A stretch of DNA of 64,000 nucleotides from a virus: IMG/VR virus record IMGVR_UViG_3300035698_034576, positions 19,152 to 83,151 of that record; one strand, written 5' to 3'. A program made the translations under genes and the position numbers. Below, in pieces: positions 15,310 to 23,726 of the stretch (its first letter is position 1; each line of letters opens with the position of its first letter). Below the pieces are notes generated by a model. That model had not been told where the DNA came from and made no database searches. It saw only the letters and a list, made by a program, of their open reading frames with translations.

Positions 15310-15542
15310 TTGAAAAATATAAAAAACTCTCCTTCTTTGGAGAAAAAAGTAAGAAAAAAAGAAGCTTCAAAAATTATAAAGATGGCAAAGAACTTGCCTT
15401 CCTCTGTTGAAGAAAAGGAGAGAGTGGAGGATCCTTTGATAGAAAGGAGTGATAACCTAAGTGTTTTTCTACAAGCTCACCAGAAGAGGCAATCGAATCA
15501 ATTGTTACAGCCCTTTTAAGACTTACTAAAGATAAGCTCTAA
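15310..15542 (+). pseudogene. Small helical gene with a one-base frameshift
   Basis: The main frame (TTG 15310 or ATG 15382) ends at 15519. In the -1 frame, after the T5 run at about 15463-15467, a well-formed helical C-terminus appears (SPEEAIESIVTALLRLTKDK) ending at TAA 15540, just before the terminator. One extra T would join both parts. The break could be real, a sequencing error, or a frameshift site; no classical slippery heptamer is seen. Confidence 0.5.
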
Positions 15543-15551
15543 AATCTTTGC

Positions 15552-15593
15552 AATCCCATCCCGTCAGATAGACTAAGGGTGGGATTTTTTTTT
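15552..15593 (+). terminator. Rho-independent terminator
   Basis: AATCCCATCCC and GGGTGGGATT pair around a short loop and are followed by a run of T. It closes the block containing the frameshifted gene. Confidence 0.85.
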
Positions 15594-15650
15594 GCTTAGA
15601 GATAGTTTTGAGTAATAATTTTAAAAAAAAGTGAAAAAAAACACTACAAA

Positions 15651-15684
15651 AGTTTTTTATATAAGAAATTTTGCTATCTTTACA
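15651..15684 (+). promoter_or_regulatory. Promoter, TTTTTTATAT type with conserved leader
   Basis: AGTTTTTTATAT, 12 nt, TATCTTTACA. The next 36 nt up to the ATG (15720) are nearly identical to those at 16238-16272, so promoter and leader form a duplicated module of about 75 nt. Confidence 0.8.
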
Positions 15685-15719
15685 GTGTAATCAGTGTTAA
15701 CAATTTAAAAATTTGTACC

Positions 15720-16202
15720 ATGAACATTTCAGAGACTTTATTAAAAGAAGTAAAAGAGAGCAATATGTATATAATGTTCTGCGACTACGATTCACTTGAT
15801 GAGGTGTCACTTGAAAAAGCAAATGCAATAAACATAGGATCTTTTGAGCAAGGGTTAATCCCCCTGGGAACTTTTTTGAAGTGTCCAAAGAAAAAAGAAG
15901 TGACTTTAGAGTGGATAATGAACAAAGTCAACAGAGACAGTTATTTTGTCAACCTAAGCCAAATAATTAAAAAGGCTTTGAATATAGACGGACTGTCAGT
16001 TTACCCCACCTCTTATGGAGTAGGTTTTTTCCGGCTGTTTGGAATGAATAAAAAAGAAGTTGACAGAGTTCATAATTTCTTCAAAGAAAATGGTATTGAA
16101 TACCGAAATGAGCTTTCCGATGCAAGATATGTATATCGATTCAAAGTATCAAAATCAAGGGATAATATAGAAAAATTAAAAAATATTAAAAAAAGTAGCT
16201 AA
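15720..16202 (+). CDS. Hypothetical protein (160 aa)
   Basis: Starts at the ATG directly after the conserved ATTTGTACC leader. The protein is alpha/beta with a C-terminal half (SYGVGFFRLFGMNKKEVDR) that looks like a compact RNA- or DNA-binding-like fold, but no family is recognised. A second promoter-leader copy follows at once. Confidence 0.6.
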   Translation: MNISETLLKEVKESNMYIMFCDYDSLDEVSLEKANAINIGSFEQGLIPLGTFLKCPKKKEVTLEWIMNKVNRDSYFVNLSQIIKKALNIDGLSVYPTSYGVGFFRLFGMNKKEVDRVHNFFKENGIEYRNELSDARYVYRFKVSKSRDNIEKLKNIKKSS

Positions 16203-16203
16203 A

Positions 16204-16237
16204 AGTTTTTTATATAAGAAATTTTGTTATCTTTACA
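16204..16237 (+). promoter_or_regulatory. Promoter, duplicate of the 15651 module
   Basis: AGTTTTTTATAT, 12 nt, TATCTTTACA, beginning within two nt of the stop of the preceding gene. It drives the run of four small genes starting at 16273. Confidence 0.8.
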
Positions 16238-16272
16238 GTGTAATCAATGTTAATAATTTAAAAGTTTGTACC

Positions 16273-16545
16273 ATGAAAAATTATTCAGTGGAATCAACAG
16301 AAAAAGCCCTGTTAAGAAAAGGCTTTCAACACAATGGTGGAAATAGTGGAATTGAATATTTCGGAAATGAAGAGCACTTTAATGAGGCGAATGTGTGCTC
16401 GCATTTCATTTATCACCACAATAACGGCCACTCTACCATAATGGCAACAGTTGAGAATTCGTTCAAAAATGGAAAGAGCTTTGCCACTATAAATGGAATT
16501 CACCCTGTTGAATGGTTTGAATCAGTTAAGAATGACATAAGCTAA
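16273..16545 (+). CDS. Hypothetical protein (90 aa)
   Basis: A small beta-rich protein with several His (EEHFNEANVCSHFIYHHNNG). It is first in a four-gene unit behind the promoter at 16204. No family recognised. Confidence 0.55.
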   Translation: MKNYSVESTEKALLRKGFQHNGGNSGIEYFGNEEHFNEANVCSHFIYHHNNGHSTIMATVENSFKNGKSFATINGIHPVEWFESVKNDIS

Positions 16546-16555
16546 AATTAAAGCC

Positions 16556-16861
16556 ATGAAGACAAAAATCGAAATGATGCAAAAAGAGTTGACTGAACGC
16601 ATGCTGATGCCATTGTTTGAAATACCAGCTATAAATATGGAAGATGGGAGTGAAAATTGGATATTGTTCGATGTATCCATTAGTCGAAATTCTATCTTTG
16701 CTCAACATATTGCCTTATCCTCAAAAGAGGAAAAGAGCAAAAAAATAGCTTACAAATCCATTCCCATTGACACGGATTTCTGTTTAGACCATCACTTAGA
16801 GCAATTGTATGAGCTTTGTATAGATGGCATAATTGAAGGAGACCTGTACAGACTGCAATAA
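16556..16861 (+). CDS. Hypothetical protein (101 aa)
   Basis: An acidic, mainly helical protein without recognised motifs, 10 nt after the preceding gene and 12 nt before the next, in the same unit. Confidence 0.55.
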   Translation: MKTKIEMMQKELTERMLMPLFEIPAINMEDGSENWILFDVSISRNSIFAQHIALSSKEEKSKKIAYKSIPIDTDFCLDHHLEQLYELCIDGIIEGDLYRLQ

Positions 16862-16873
16862 AACTTAAAAACC

Positions 16874-17344
16874 ATGAAAAACATAACCACAACTGATAGC
16901 TATTCCAAGCAGTTAATATTAAAAGCCCATTTCAATCTTACTAATAAAGCCGGGAGACCAGAATATTCTCCTACTTCAACGGAAATTCAATCTGAAATTG
17001 ATAAGATTATAAGTGGAAACAAAAGAGCTGACAGAGATTCAATAGCTGATTTTTTCCAAACTGATGATTTGACAACCTATAGAATTTTGCAAAATTTAAG
17101 CTGGGGATTCTTTTTAAACCATTTTGGAGAAAATGCTAAAGCCTATTGGGATAAAGCTCACCCATTCTTTTATCCTGGAAGTGCTTCAAAGGACTACCAT
17201 TCATTTAGCCTTTTGTTTATTTTGGACCATTTTGATTTATTTTCAAAATCCCAATTTTGGACCAGCGCGGGCTGGAAGTTTAACCCAAACATAAAAAAAA
17301 TGGTTTGGACTTATAATTCCGGCTATTCAAACATCACCATATAA
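16874..17344 (+). CDS. Hypothetical protein (156 aa)
   Basis: Contains a helical N-terminal part and a Trp/Phe-rich C-terminal half (LNPFWT-like pattern KSQFWTSAGWKFNPN). No catalytic motif. Third gene of the unit driven from 16204. Confidence 0.55.
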   Translation: MKNITTTDSYSKQLILKAHFNLTNKAGRPEYSPTSTEIQSEIDKIISGNKRADRDSIADFFQTDDLTTYRILQNLSWGFFLNHFGENAKAYWDKAHPFFYPGSASKDYHSFSLLFILDHFDLFSKSQFWTSAGWKFNPNIKKMVWTYNSGYSNITI

Positions 17345-17355
17345 AATTCAAGACA

Positions 17356-17652
17356 ATGAAAACAAAAATTCCTAAATCAGTAAGAGACTCTATTGAAGAA
17401 ATAAACGAAATGTTGCCAAAGATTCATGAAGCAGATGAATTTCCTTGTAGCTACTTTGGAGGCACCTGGCCAATTTATACAGGAATGACAAAGCCGATTG
17501 AAATTAAAAATCAGTTTGTTTATATCCGAGCCAACTCCGCTCATGGGAATATTGGGCCGGAAAGATTTAACTGTAATGATGAATATCAAGTTGATTCATT
17601 GAAATTCCACCTTAAACACATCAAGCAGTCTTATAAAAAAGTTTTGAAGTAG
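17356..17652 (+). CDS. Hypothetical protein (98 aa)
   Basis: Last gene of the unit before the head region. Residues KSVRDSIEEINEMLPKIHEA form a helix, followed by strands. No family recognised. The start of the next unit is marked by a different promoter type. Confidence 0.55.
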   Translation: MKTKIPKSVRDSIEEINEMLPKIHEADEFPCSYFGGTWPIYTGMTKPIEIKNQFVYIRANSAHGNIGPERFNCNDEYQVDSLKFHLKHIKQSYKKVLK

Positions 17653-17703
17653 CAAATTAAAGTAATTTAGAAAAGGGTTAGTTTCAATATCAATCTTACT
17701 AAA

Positions 17704-17724
17704 TTTTGTTATATTTATTAAAAA
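17704..17724 (+). promoter_or_regulatory. Late-type promoter
   Basis: TTTTGTTATATTTATTAAAA, with the -7-like TATATTTA at 17710. It differs from the upstream promoters by lacking the T-rich -33 box and by a conserved AATAAAA stretch just downstream. It opens the head region. Confidence 0.65.
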
Positions 17725-17732
17725 TAATTGAA

Positions 17733-18017
17733 ATGATTTATAAAAACGAAAGCATTCTAAAATCTTTTGGGATTGATATTGAAAAAGGAGGAAAGAAAAC
17801 TGGTGTTTATGCTGACACCCACGAAAACAGAAAAGCTGGAAAAGTTGGACAAAGTTACTTTAAAGAAAAAGAAGCCTCAAAAACTTCAACAAAGGGCCAA
17901 GATGAAGCATTTAAGCTTATCAACAATCTTCGCTCTAGTACTTTTAAAAATCTAAATGATGATGAGCTGTTTGAATTTAGAAAACAGATGGCAAATTATC
18001 TTGATCTGAAAATGTAA
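17733..18017 (+). CDS. Small head-region protein with N-terminal tag motif (94 aa)
   Basis: I start at ATG 17733, 15 nt after the -7 box, because an upstream start would lie inside the promoter. Residues 6-45 carry the shared motif: ILKSFGIDIEKGGKKTG, then VYADTHENRKAGKVGQSY. The rest is helical (DEAFKLINNLRSSTFKNLND). Nothing else is recognised. It abuts the next gene without a gap. Confidence 0.65.
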   Translation: MIYKNESILKSFGIDIEKGGKKTGVYADTHENRKAGKVGQSYFKEKEASKTSTKGQDEAFKLINNLRSSTFKNLNDDELFEFRKQMANYLDLKM

Positions 18018-18839
18018 ATGAGCCTTAATAAGAATAACATATTGAAATCGTTTATTATCCCGGACCTCAATAAGGGGATAAAAACAGGTATTTATCTTGA
18101 TACTCCCGAAAATCGAAAAAAGGGACGTGTGGGAATGAAGTATATAAAAGATAGTGTTTTGTATTATGATCAAAAACAAAACAAGCACATCTTTCGTGAG
18201 GTATTAGAAAATGAAAATGCAAAACACGATATACATTTATCTGGAGAAGAAAAAGTCCAGTACAATAAATTGTTTTTAGAAGGATCTCTTATCCGTCCAG
18301 CAAAAGGATATGGATTTTCAGGACTAAAGGAAAGTGATACAAAGAATTTAAAAATGTATCTAGCTAGCTATTGGCAAAACTACATGCCAAGTAAAACTGT
18401 TTCAAAAGAAGAGAATCTGAGAAAAGTTCCCTCTATGGTTAGAAGACTAAATTCAGTCAAGGAAGAGTACAATGACCAGCTTAAGGCAAAGCCCTGGTTA
18501 AAAGACAGTGCATTTGGCACCTTATATAATAGGTATGTAGGGAGAATAGATAGTTTGTTAGAAGAGACAGCAGACATTCAAAATAAAGCTAAAGAAACTT
18601 TAGATAGTATAGATATTTACAACCAAGAAAAGCATGACCTCGAGGTTATGAATAATGAGGAAGTGGATAATAAAATCTATCAACTTAAAGAAAAAGAGAA
18701 AGAAGTTTTGGCAGAAAAAAGAAAAAAAGAACTATCAGAAGCTCTCAAGGGAATAACTGATCCCGATAAAATAAACGAGATCAAAACCTCTTTTGAAATA
18801 AGCTGGTACAATGAAGGTCGTAAATATCATGGAGATTAG
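18018..18839 (+). CDS. Head-region protein with N-terminal tag motif and coiled coil (273 aa)
   Basis: The first 40 residues carry the shared motif (NILKSFIIPDLNKGIKTG, then IYLDTPENRKKGRVGMKY). The middle part is unrecognised and the last 80 residues are a charged coiled coil (IYQLKEKEKEVLAEKRKKEL). It starts immediately after the preceding stop. Its position before the portal gene and the shared motif suggest a virion or assembly protein; function unknown. Confidence 0.6.
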   Translation: MSLNKNNILKSFIIPDLNKGIKTGIYLDTPENRKKGRVGMKYIKDSVLYYDQKQNKHIFREVLENENAKHDIHLSGEEKVQYNKLFLEGSLIRPAKGYGFSGLKESDTKNLKMYLASYWQNYMPSKTVSKEENLRKVPSMVRRLNSVKEEYNDQLKAKPWLKDSAFGTLYNRYVGRIDSLLEETADIQNKAKETLDSIDIYNQEKHDLEVMNNEEVDNKIYQLKEKEKEVLAEKRKKELSEALKGITDPDKINEIKTSFEISWYNEGRKYHGD

Positions 18840-18861
18840 TAAAATTAATAAAATTAACAAA

Positions 18862-19359
18862 ATGGAACATGTTAGATTAAACATTCTTAAATCCTTCGGA
18901 ATTTCAGATATTAAAAAAGGTGGAAAGAAGACCGGAGTGTACGAAAACACTTCAGAGAACAGAAAGCTTGGCAGAGTCGGCCAAAAATATTCTAAGGAGA
19001 AAGATACTCCTGAAAATAGAAAGCTTGGTAGAGCTAGTAAGAATAACCCTGGGATACAGGGGAATCAATCCTCAAATAAAGCCCCTAGCGACAAGAGAGC
19101 CAATGAATTTTTTGGAGAATCTAAGCATGGACAAGCGATAGAGGCTCTAATGGATGGAACCTGGAATAGAGGAAAGGCTGAAAAGTATCTTGATGAGGTG
19201 AGTAGCGATGATAAGAAGTGGTCAAATATAATGAATAAAATATCTAGCGATCTTGGAATAGATTCTTCTAAGCATGACACCTATGGAAGTCAAACAAAGG
19301 AGATGATTGATAAAATGGGAGAGCTTTATGAAATTAGAGGTGGAGAGGGCAAAAAATAA
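18862..19359 (+). CDS. Head-region protein with doubled tag motif (165 aa)
   Basis: I place the start at ATG 18862 (MEHVRLNILKSFGI); an upstream start at 18811 would overlap the preceding gene. Residues 6-45 carry the full motif and residues about 50-60 a second partial copy (DTPENRKLGRASKNNPG). The C-terminal 80 residues are helical with SSDLGIDSSKHDTYG. It shares the N-terminal VRLNILKSFG with the gene at 23315. No function recognised. Confidence 0.6.
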   Translation: MEHVRLNILKSFGISDIKKGGKKTGVYENTSENRKLGRVGQKYSKEKDTPENRKLGRASKNNPGIQGNQSSNKAPSDKRANEFFGESKHGQAIEALMDGTWNRGKAEKYLDEVSSDDKKWSNIMNKISSDLGIDSSKHDTYGSQTKEMIDKMGELYEIRGGEGKK

Positions 19360-19399
19360 AGCAGCTTCAATAAGCATTGCAGAAAAATTGTAGCTTAAA

Positions 19400-19433
19400 T
19401 TTTTTACATTATTTAAAAATCATTATATTTGCT
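19400..19433 (+). promoter_or_regulatory. Promoter matching the Bacteroidetes consensus
   Basis: TTTTTTACATTA, 12 nt, TATATTTG. The -7 box is a perfect TAnnTTTG and the spacing equals that of the other T-rich promoters. It precedes the lipoprotein gene at 19479. Confidence 0.65.
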
Positions 19434-19478
19434 ATCTAATTAGTACAAACAATTAAACATTAACTAAATGCCATCAAC

Positions 19479-19898
19479 ATGAAAAAATCACGATTTTCGA
19501 TTCTTTTGGTCGCAATCCTGTCATTGTTTTTCATAACAATGAGTTGTGACTCAACTACAAAACCCGAACCGCCTGGAGAAAAGGATGTGTCCATAAATTT
19601 AGAAAATTCCTTTTCACAGACAATGGAGGTCCAGACGATGGAAATCAATCTTGCTTCCCAGCAATCGCTTGAGGCGGAAATGACCATTGAAACTGTTTTT
19701 GAATATGAGAGAGCACTATTTCCCAGCAATTATATTTTATTTCAAGAAAAAAAGGGAATCGGTTTGCTTTCAGGAGACTTTCAATTTACAAATACTTATA
19801 CAAAAAAGCTCGCCAGTGTTAATAATGAATCGAAAAATAGGAAGAGAGGTTGGGATTCATTCCCTTTATCTAAATCAGAAGCAACTTTTCTGTCATAA
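19479..19898 (+). CDS. Small lipoprotein (139 aa)
   Basis: A basic start, a hydrophobic core and a lipobox-like FITMSC at residues 19-24 form a lipoprotein signal peptide; Cys24 would be lipidated. The mature part is acidic and unrecognised. It is a single-gene unit between a promoter and a strong terminator, placed inside the region before the portal. An exported lipoprotein could act at the cell surface, for example in superinfection exclusion, but that is only a guess from topology. Confidence 0.65.
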   Translation: MKKSRFSILLVAILSLFFITMSCDSTTKPEPPGEKDVSINLENSFSQTMEVQTMEINLASQQSLEAEMTIETVFEYERALFPSNYILFQEKKGIGLLSGDFQFTNTYTKKLASVNNESKNRKRGWDSFPLSKSEATFLS

Positions 19899-19924
19899 TA
19901 AATAAAAATTGGTTAAGAAGTGTT

Positions 19925-19960
19925 AGAGGCCAGGATTCACAGTCTGGCCTCTTTTTTTTT
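19925..19960 (+). terminator. Rho-independent terminator
   Basis: AGAGGCCAG pairs perfectly with CTGGCCTCT around a 10-nt loop and is followed by a run of T. It ends the lipoprotein unit. Confidence 0.9.
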
Positions 19961-20008
19961 GCTTATAAATAAGAAATAAATTTATTTTTTAAAAAAAAAC
20001 ACTACAAA

Positions 20009-20042
20009 AGTTTTTTATATCAAAAATTTTGCTATCTTTACA
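20009..20042 (+). promoter_or_regulatory. Promoter, TTTTTTATAT type
   Basis: AGTTTTTTATAT, 12 nt, TATCTTTACA, followed by a 50-nt leader. The -33 and -7 boxes are identical to those at 15651. Confidence 0.8.
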
Positions 20043-20092
20043 GTGTAATTGATAGCAATTACGGAAAATGATTAATTTAAAACATTTGTAAA

Positions 20093-20551
20093 ATGATTCA
20101 AAAAATTGAGTACCAAAGACAAAGCTCTTCCCAGATGCTAGAGCAGATCAGGAATACAACTGAAAACTTGCTTACTGGAGGGGTAAAAGTAAATGTTGAT
20201 TCTTATTCAAACAATTCCTTCATTCCTTACTTGGTTGAAAAAAGAGTTTTGAAAAAATTAAAGACTTATTTGAAAGGCTTGGAATCACCATTCAAAACCA
20301 TGAAAGGAAGAGAGATAAACCCTAAAAGCTACAAATGGAACATTCTTTTAGAGGTCAAAGTGGAAAGATTAAACACAACAGAGCTTCAAATGTTTCAAAA
20401 TGAAGTAAATGAAAAAGGTTGCGAATGGGGTTTAAACTATCTTTTTGGTGGATTGAGAGAAAAGAATCATTTATGTCCAACAGAATCTAGAATATCAAGG
20501 GAGGTTCTAAATGATAATTTTTTAACCTGGAACGGAGTATCTTGTTTTTAA
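20093..20551 (+). CDS. Hypothetical protein (152 aa)
   Basis: Helical N-terminus (QMLEQIRNTTENLLTGG) and an alpha/beta remainder. No family recognised. It is the first of a two-gene unit between the promoter at 20009 and a terminator, so it is probably expressed with the early or middle genes rather than with the head genes around it. Confidence 0.6.
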   Translation: MIQKIEYQRQSSSQMLEQIRNTTENLLTGGVKVNVDSYSNNSFIPYLVEKRVLKKLKTYLKGLESPFKTMKGREINPKSYKWNILLEVKVERLNTTELQMFQNEVNEKGCEWGLNYLFGGLREKNHLCPTESRISREVLNDNFLTWNGVSCF

Positions 20552-20572
20552 TAAATTTAAAATTTTGTAACC

Positions 20573-21010
20573 ATGGAAAATGTAATTGATGAAAAAGTGA
20601 TAAAAATGTCAGAAGTGAATGACAAGTTTTATGAGAGAGAAAGAAAAAGAATTGCTAAAACGGGTAACTATCCTAAGTTCACTCAAAAGGAAATGTTTTT
20701 TAGAAAGGAAGAGAAAGACAGATATTCAATAGTGAACAGAATGTCCGAAAATGAATTGGAAGATTTGAAAGATGCTGTTGATGGTGATGGCATGTGGAAT
20801 CTTTTGAGAAAAGAAGTAAAAGTGAGCAATCGTTGGAAAGACACAATCAAAGTTGAAGATGTTAAATCCAAGTTCGAGAATGAAACCCCTGGGTATGTCG
20901 GGAGAATGAGTGGAGATTTGATAGCACAGAAAAAGGGATCCATTACTCTGGGAGGAAAAGTTTACACAAGAGAGTTCACAAAAAGATATGATACTAGAGG
21001 CTTTTGGTAG
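20573..21010 (+). CDS. Hypothetical protein (145 aa)
   Basis: Second gene of the unit; its leader again has TTTAAAATTTTGTAACC before the ATG. Highly charged, helical N-terminal half, and a C-terminal half with a GYVGRMSGDLIAQKKG stretch. No function recognised. Confidence 0.6.
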   Translation: MENVIDEKVIKMSEVNDKFYERERKRIAKTGNYPKFTQKEMFFRKEEKDRYSIVNRMSENELEDLKDAVDGDGMWNLLRKEVKVSNRWKDTIKVEDVKSKFENETPGYVGRMSGDLIAQKKGSITLGGKVYTREFTKRYDTRGFW

Positions 21011-21036
21011 AAAACTACATTAGAAGCCCATTTATT

Positions 21037-21065
21037 AAACCAGCCTATAAAGGCTGGTTTTTTTT
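21037..21065 (+). terminator. Rho-independent terminator
   Basis: AAACCAGCC and GGCTGGTTT pair perfectly around TATAAA and are followed by T residues. It separates the small-gene unit from the portal operon. Confidence 0.9.
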
Positions 21066-21078
21066 ATAGCTTGATAAA

Positions 21079-21099
21079 TTTTGTTATATTTATTAAAAG
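21079..21099 (+). promoter_or_regulatory. Late-type promoter of the portal operon
   Basis: TTTTGTTATATTTATTAAAA with TATATTTA at 21085-21092, the same sequence as at 17704. The portal start codon is 32 nt downstream of the -7 box. Confidence 0.7.
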
Positions 21100-21124
21100 T
21101 ATTCTGAACTTACACTTTCAATAG

Positions 21125-22792
21125 ATGTTACAAAAAAATAAAAAATATTATTCGTATGGGGTAAGTGGATCAAAAAACCGCCCCAAAGACCTTATATCCT
21201 CTTTTGAATCTATTGAAGAGGCTAGACAAATCCTTGATATAAAGGAGCAAAAGATTTTTCAAAAATCATTGACCTCTGATAACCCAGCAGATATTATCAA
21301 AGCAATGACAAGGCTAAACGATCCAACTCAATACAGCCCGTCAAATACCTTTAATAATACAAACGTACATGGAGGCAAGTCTTTACTGGTAGATCCTTAT
21401 GGTCATCATTCAGCTAGTGGTTATCTCCAAAAAATCAGGCCTATAGATAATGGCATTTTGCGCAATATGGCAAAATCTCCATTTGTTAAAGCTATTGTTG
21501 AAACAAGAATAGAGCAAGTAGCTTCCTTTGGATCTGTATCAGAAGATAAAGATGATATTGGATGGATGATAGTTAAGAGGAATGGTGAAAAAGTAGGGGA
21601 TACCGATAGAGGGGAAATAGATAGAATTACTAAATTTGTTTCTGAAACAGGTGTTGATGAAAGTCGTTGGGTTAAAGATGATTTTGATAAGTTTCTTAGA
21701 AAAATAACTCAAGATACCCTTACTCTAGATGCATTGACATTTGAAATAGTAAGGACAAAAAATGATAAGCTTTACGAGTTTTTTGCAACGGACGCTGGCA
21801 CATTTTATTTTGCTGATCCAAGGGAACTATTTTCCCAAAAAACTGAAATAAATGGACACATGCCTTTGTATGTACAGGTTTTCCAGGGCCAAGTTATCAA
21901 TAATTATTATCCATGGGAATTAGCTTATGGAATTAGAAACCCCACCTCTGATATTTATCAAAACGGGTATGGTAGGTCGGAACTGGAGGATTTAATAAAT
22001 GTTGTCACTTGGCAATTGTATGGGATGCAATATACAGGTTCTTTCTTTTCAAGAGGATCTGCACCTAAAGGAATATTGAAGCTCTCTGGAAATGTGAATG
22101 AAAGAAGGTTAGCAGAATTTAAGCAACAATGGGCAGCACAAGTCCAAGGCATTAAAAATGCTTGGAAGACTCCGATTATGGAAGCAGATAAGATGGAGTG
22201 GGTTGATTTGCAACGAAACAACAGAGATATGGAATTCTCAAGCTGGATAGAATTCTTAACAAAGATTCTTTGTGGAGTTTATAAGATAGACCCTTCAGAA
22301 ATAGGAATGCCAATGTCTGGTGGGGAAGGGGGAAAAAGTATGTTTTCTGATGATACAAAGCAGAGGCAACTCTTTTCAAAAGAAAAAGGTTTGAAACCCC
22401 TATTGAAATTTATTGAGCAGAAAGTTGATAAATACATTGTTCAACAATTAAATCCTAACTATAAATTTATTTTTACCGGAGTTAACTTTAGTGATGCCAG
22501 TAAGGAGCTTGAGTCAGATATTAAAAAGGTTGGTAACTTTATGGGGTATAAAGAGATTAGAAGAAAGCACAATCTTCCTGATGATATTGGTAAAGATGAT
22601 TTGATTCTAAATCCTATCTTTATGCAGTCAAAAATGGCAGCACAGCAAGGAGGGAGCATGGGGGCAGAAGACCAATACAATGAAGAAGAATCTGGAGATT
22701 ATAATTCTGACTGGATGAATGAGGGGGAAAATCCTTTTTTAAAATCTATGAATGAAGCCACAGAAACGTTTATCCAAACACTGAAACCATGA
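21125..22792 (+). CDS. Portal protein
   Basis: The portal forms the dodecameric ring at one head vertex through which DNA enters and leaves. The 555-residue length is typical. Recognisable are the central segment with YGRSELEDLINVVTWQLYGM, then FFSRGSAPKGIL, and a later WIEFLTKILCGVYKIDPSEI stretch followed by a glycine-rich loop and a long helix, the order seen in HK97/SPP1-type portals. It is the first gene after a terminator and a late promoter, and its end overlaps the next gene by 4 nt. Confidence 0.88.
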   Translation: MLQKNKKYYSYGVSGSKNRPKDLISSFESIEEARQILDIKEQKIFQKSLTSDNPADIIKAMTRLNDPTQYSPSNTFNNTNVHGGKSLLVDPYGHHSASGYLQKIRPIDNGILRNMAKSPFVKAIVETRIEQVASFGSVSEDKDDIGWMIVKRNGEKVGDTDRGEIDRITKFVSETGVDESRWVKDDFDKFLRKITQDTLTLDALTFEIVRTKNDKLYEFFATDAGTFYFADPRELFSQKTEINGHMPLYVQVFQGQVINNYYPWELAYGIRNPTSDIYQNGYGRSELEDLINVVTWQLYGMQYTGSFFSRGSAPKGILKLSGNVNERRLAEFKQQWAAQVQGIKNAWKTPIMEADKMEWVDLQRNNRDMEFSSWIEFLTKILCGVYKIDPSEIGMPMSGGEGGKSMFSDDTKQRQLFSKEKGLKPLLKFIEQKVDKYIVQQLNPNYKFIFTGVNFSDASKELESDIKKVGNFMGYKEIRRKHNLPDDIGKDDLILNPIFMQSKMAAQQGGSMGAEDQYNEEESGDYNSDWMNEGENPFLKSMNEATETFIQTLKP

Positions 22793-23328
22793 GAGAAAAT
22801 ATACTAAGGTCCTTTAAAGAGTATGACTTAATGAAAGGAAAGAAAACCGGAATATATACAAACACTCCTGAAAACAGAAAAAAGGGTAGAGTTGGTCAAA
22901 AATATTCTAAAGAAGATGAAAAAGAAGAAAGTCCAATAACTGTAGAGGTAGATGATGAAAGAACTATTTATCATTATGGAAATAAAGGCTCTTTAATTAT
23001 GACAGAAACAACTCCAGAATACGAATTTAAAGATGATATAACAGAGGAGAAAATGAATGAGCTAGGATTGGAGGAAGATGATTTTATTTTCAAAATTGAA
23101 CATATTGAGATTAATGACCAAGAAAAAGGTAAGGGTTTTGCAAAAAAATTGATGCAAAGGGCTATGAAGGACTTTAGTTCAAAAACTATTTATCTTAATG
23201 CATCTCCTATGGGATTTAAAGGATTGGATCTTGATGATTTAACAAAATTTTATGAATCCTTTGGTTTTTCTGTTTTTAAAAATGATAGCAATAACAACTT
23301 AATGATAAAACAAAATGGATCACATTAG
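22789..23328 (+). CDS. Tag motif fused to a GNAT acetyltransferase-like domain (179 aa)
   Basis: Residues 3-42 carry the shared motif (LMKGKKTGIYTNTPENRKKG, then RVGQKYSKED). Residues about 80-175 look like a GNAT domain: IEHIEINDQEKGKGFAKKLM matches the acetyl-CoA loop (QxxGxG/A type), then a strand IYLNASPMG, and FYESFGFSVF near the end. GNAT enzymes transfer acetyl groups to proteins or small molecules; the substrate cannot be told. The tag suggests that the enzyme may be carried in the virion. It overlaps the portal by 4 nt and the next gene by 14 nt. Confidence 0.7.
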   Translation: MRENILRSFKEYDLMKGKKTGIYTNTPENRKKGRVGQKYSKEDEKEESPITVEVDDERTIYHYGNKGSLIMTETTPEYEFKDDITEEKMNELGLEEDDFIFKIEHIEINDQEKGKGFAKKLMQRAMKDFSSKTIYLNASPMGFKGLDLDDLTKFYESFGFSVFKNDSNNNLMIKQNGSH

Positions 23329-23722
23329 ATTAAACATTCTAAAGTCCTTTGGCATTGACATTGAAAAAGGTGGAAAGAAGACGGGGATTTATACTGACAC
23401 TTACGAAAATAGAAAAAAGGGAATAGTAGGCCAAAAATATTCTAAGGATGAAATCGCAAAGGAGAATACCTACTTCAATACGTATGGAGAGGCAATTAGC
23501 TATGCCTATGAGCAAGCATTTAAGAAATTTAAAGTAGATGAGGACGATTGGTTTATGGCAATGTCTACTGGAGGAAAGCCTTCTCGTAATAAAACAAAGA
23601 GTGGAATTATAGCCCTTTATGACAAGGAGACTGGGAAAGAGTCTAAAAAAGCTTTGTCTATTCAGGTTTACAACATGGACAGGGATAAAAAATCATTTGA
23701 ACTAAATTGGTACATAAGCTAG
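23315..23722 (+). CDS. Tag-motif protein (135 aa)
   Basis: Residues 4-48 carry the clearest copy of the motif: IRLNILKSFGIDIEKGGKKT, then GIYTDTYENRKKGIVGQKYS. The remaining 85 residues form a small unrecognised alpha/beta domain (TYGEAISYAYEQAFKKFKVD). The N-terminus is nearly identical to that of the gene at 18862 although the rest differs, so the tag moves independently of the domain behind it. Confidence 0.65.
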   Translation: MDHIRLNILKSFGIDIEKGGKKTGIYTDTYENRKKGIVGQKYSKDEIAKENTYFNTYGEAISYAYEQAFKKFKVDEDDWFMAMSTGGKPSRNKTKSGIIALYDKETGKESKKALSIQVYNMDRDKKSFELNWYIS

Positions 23723-23726
23723 TAGC

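Noticed and set aside
11142-20042. CRISPR-like interpretation of the recurring promoter sequences
   Set aside because: The copies are kilobases apart, each lies before a gene, and there are no regularly spaced spacers.
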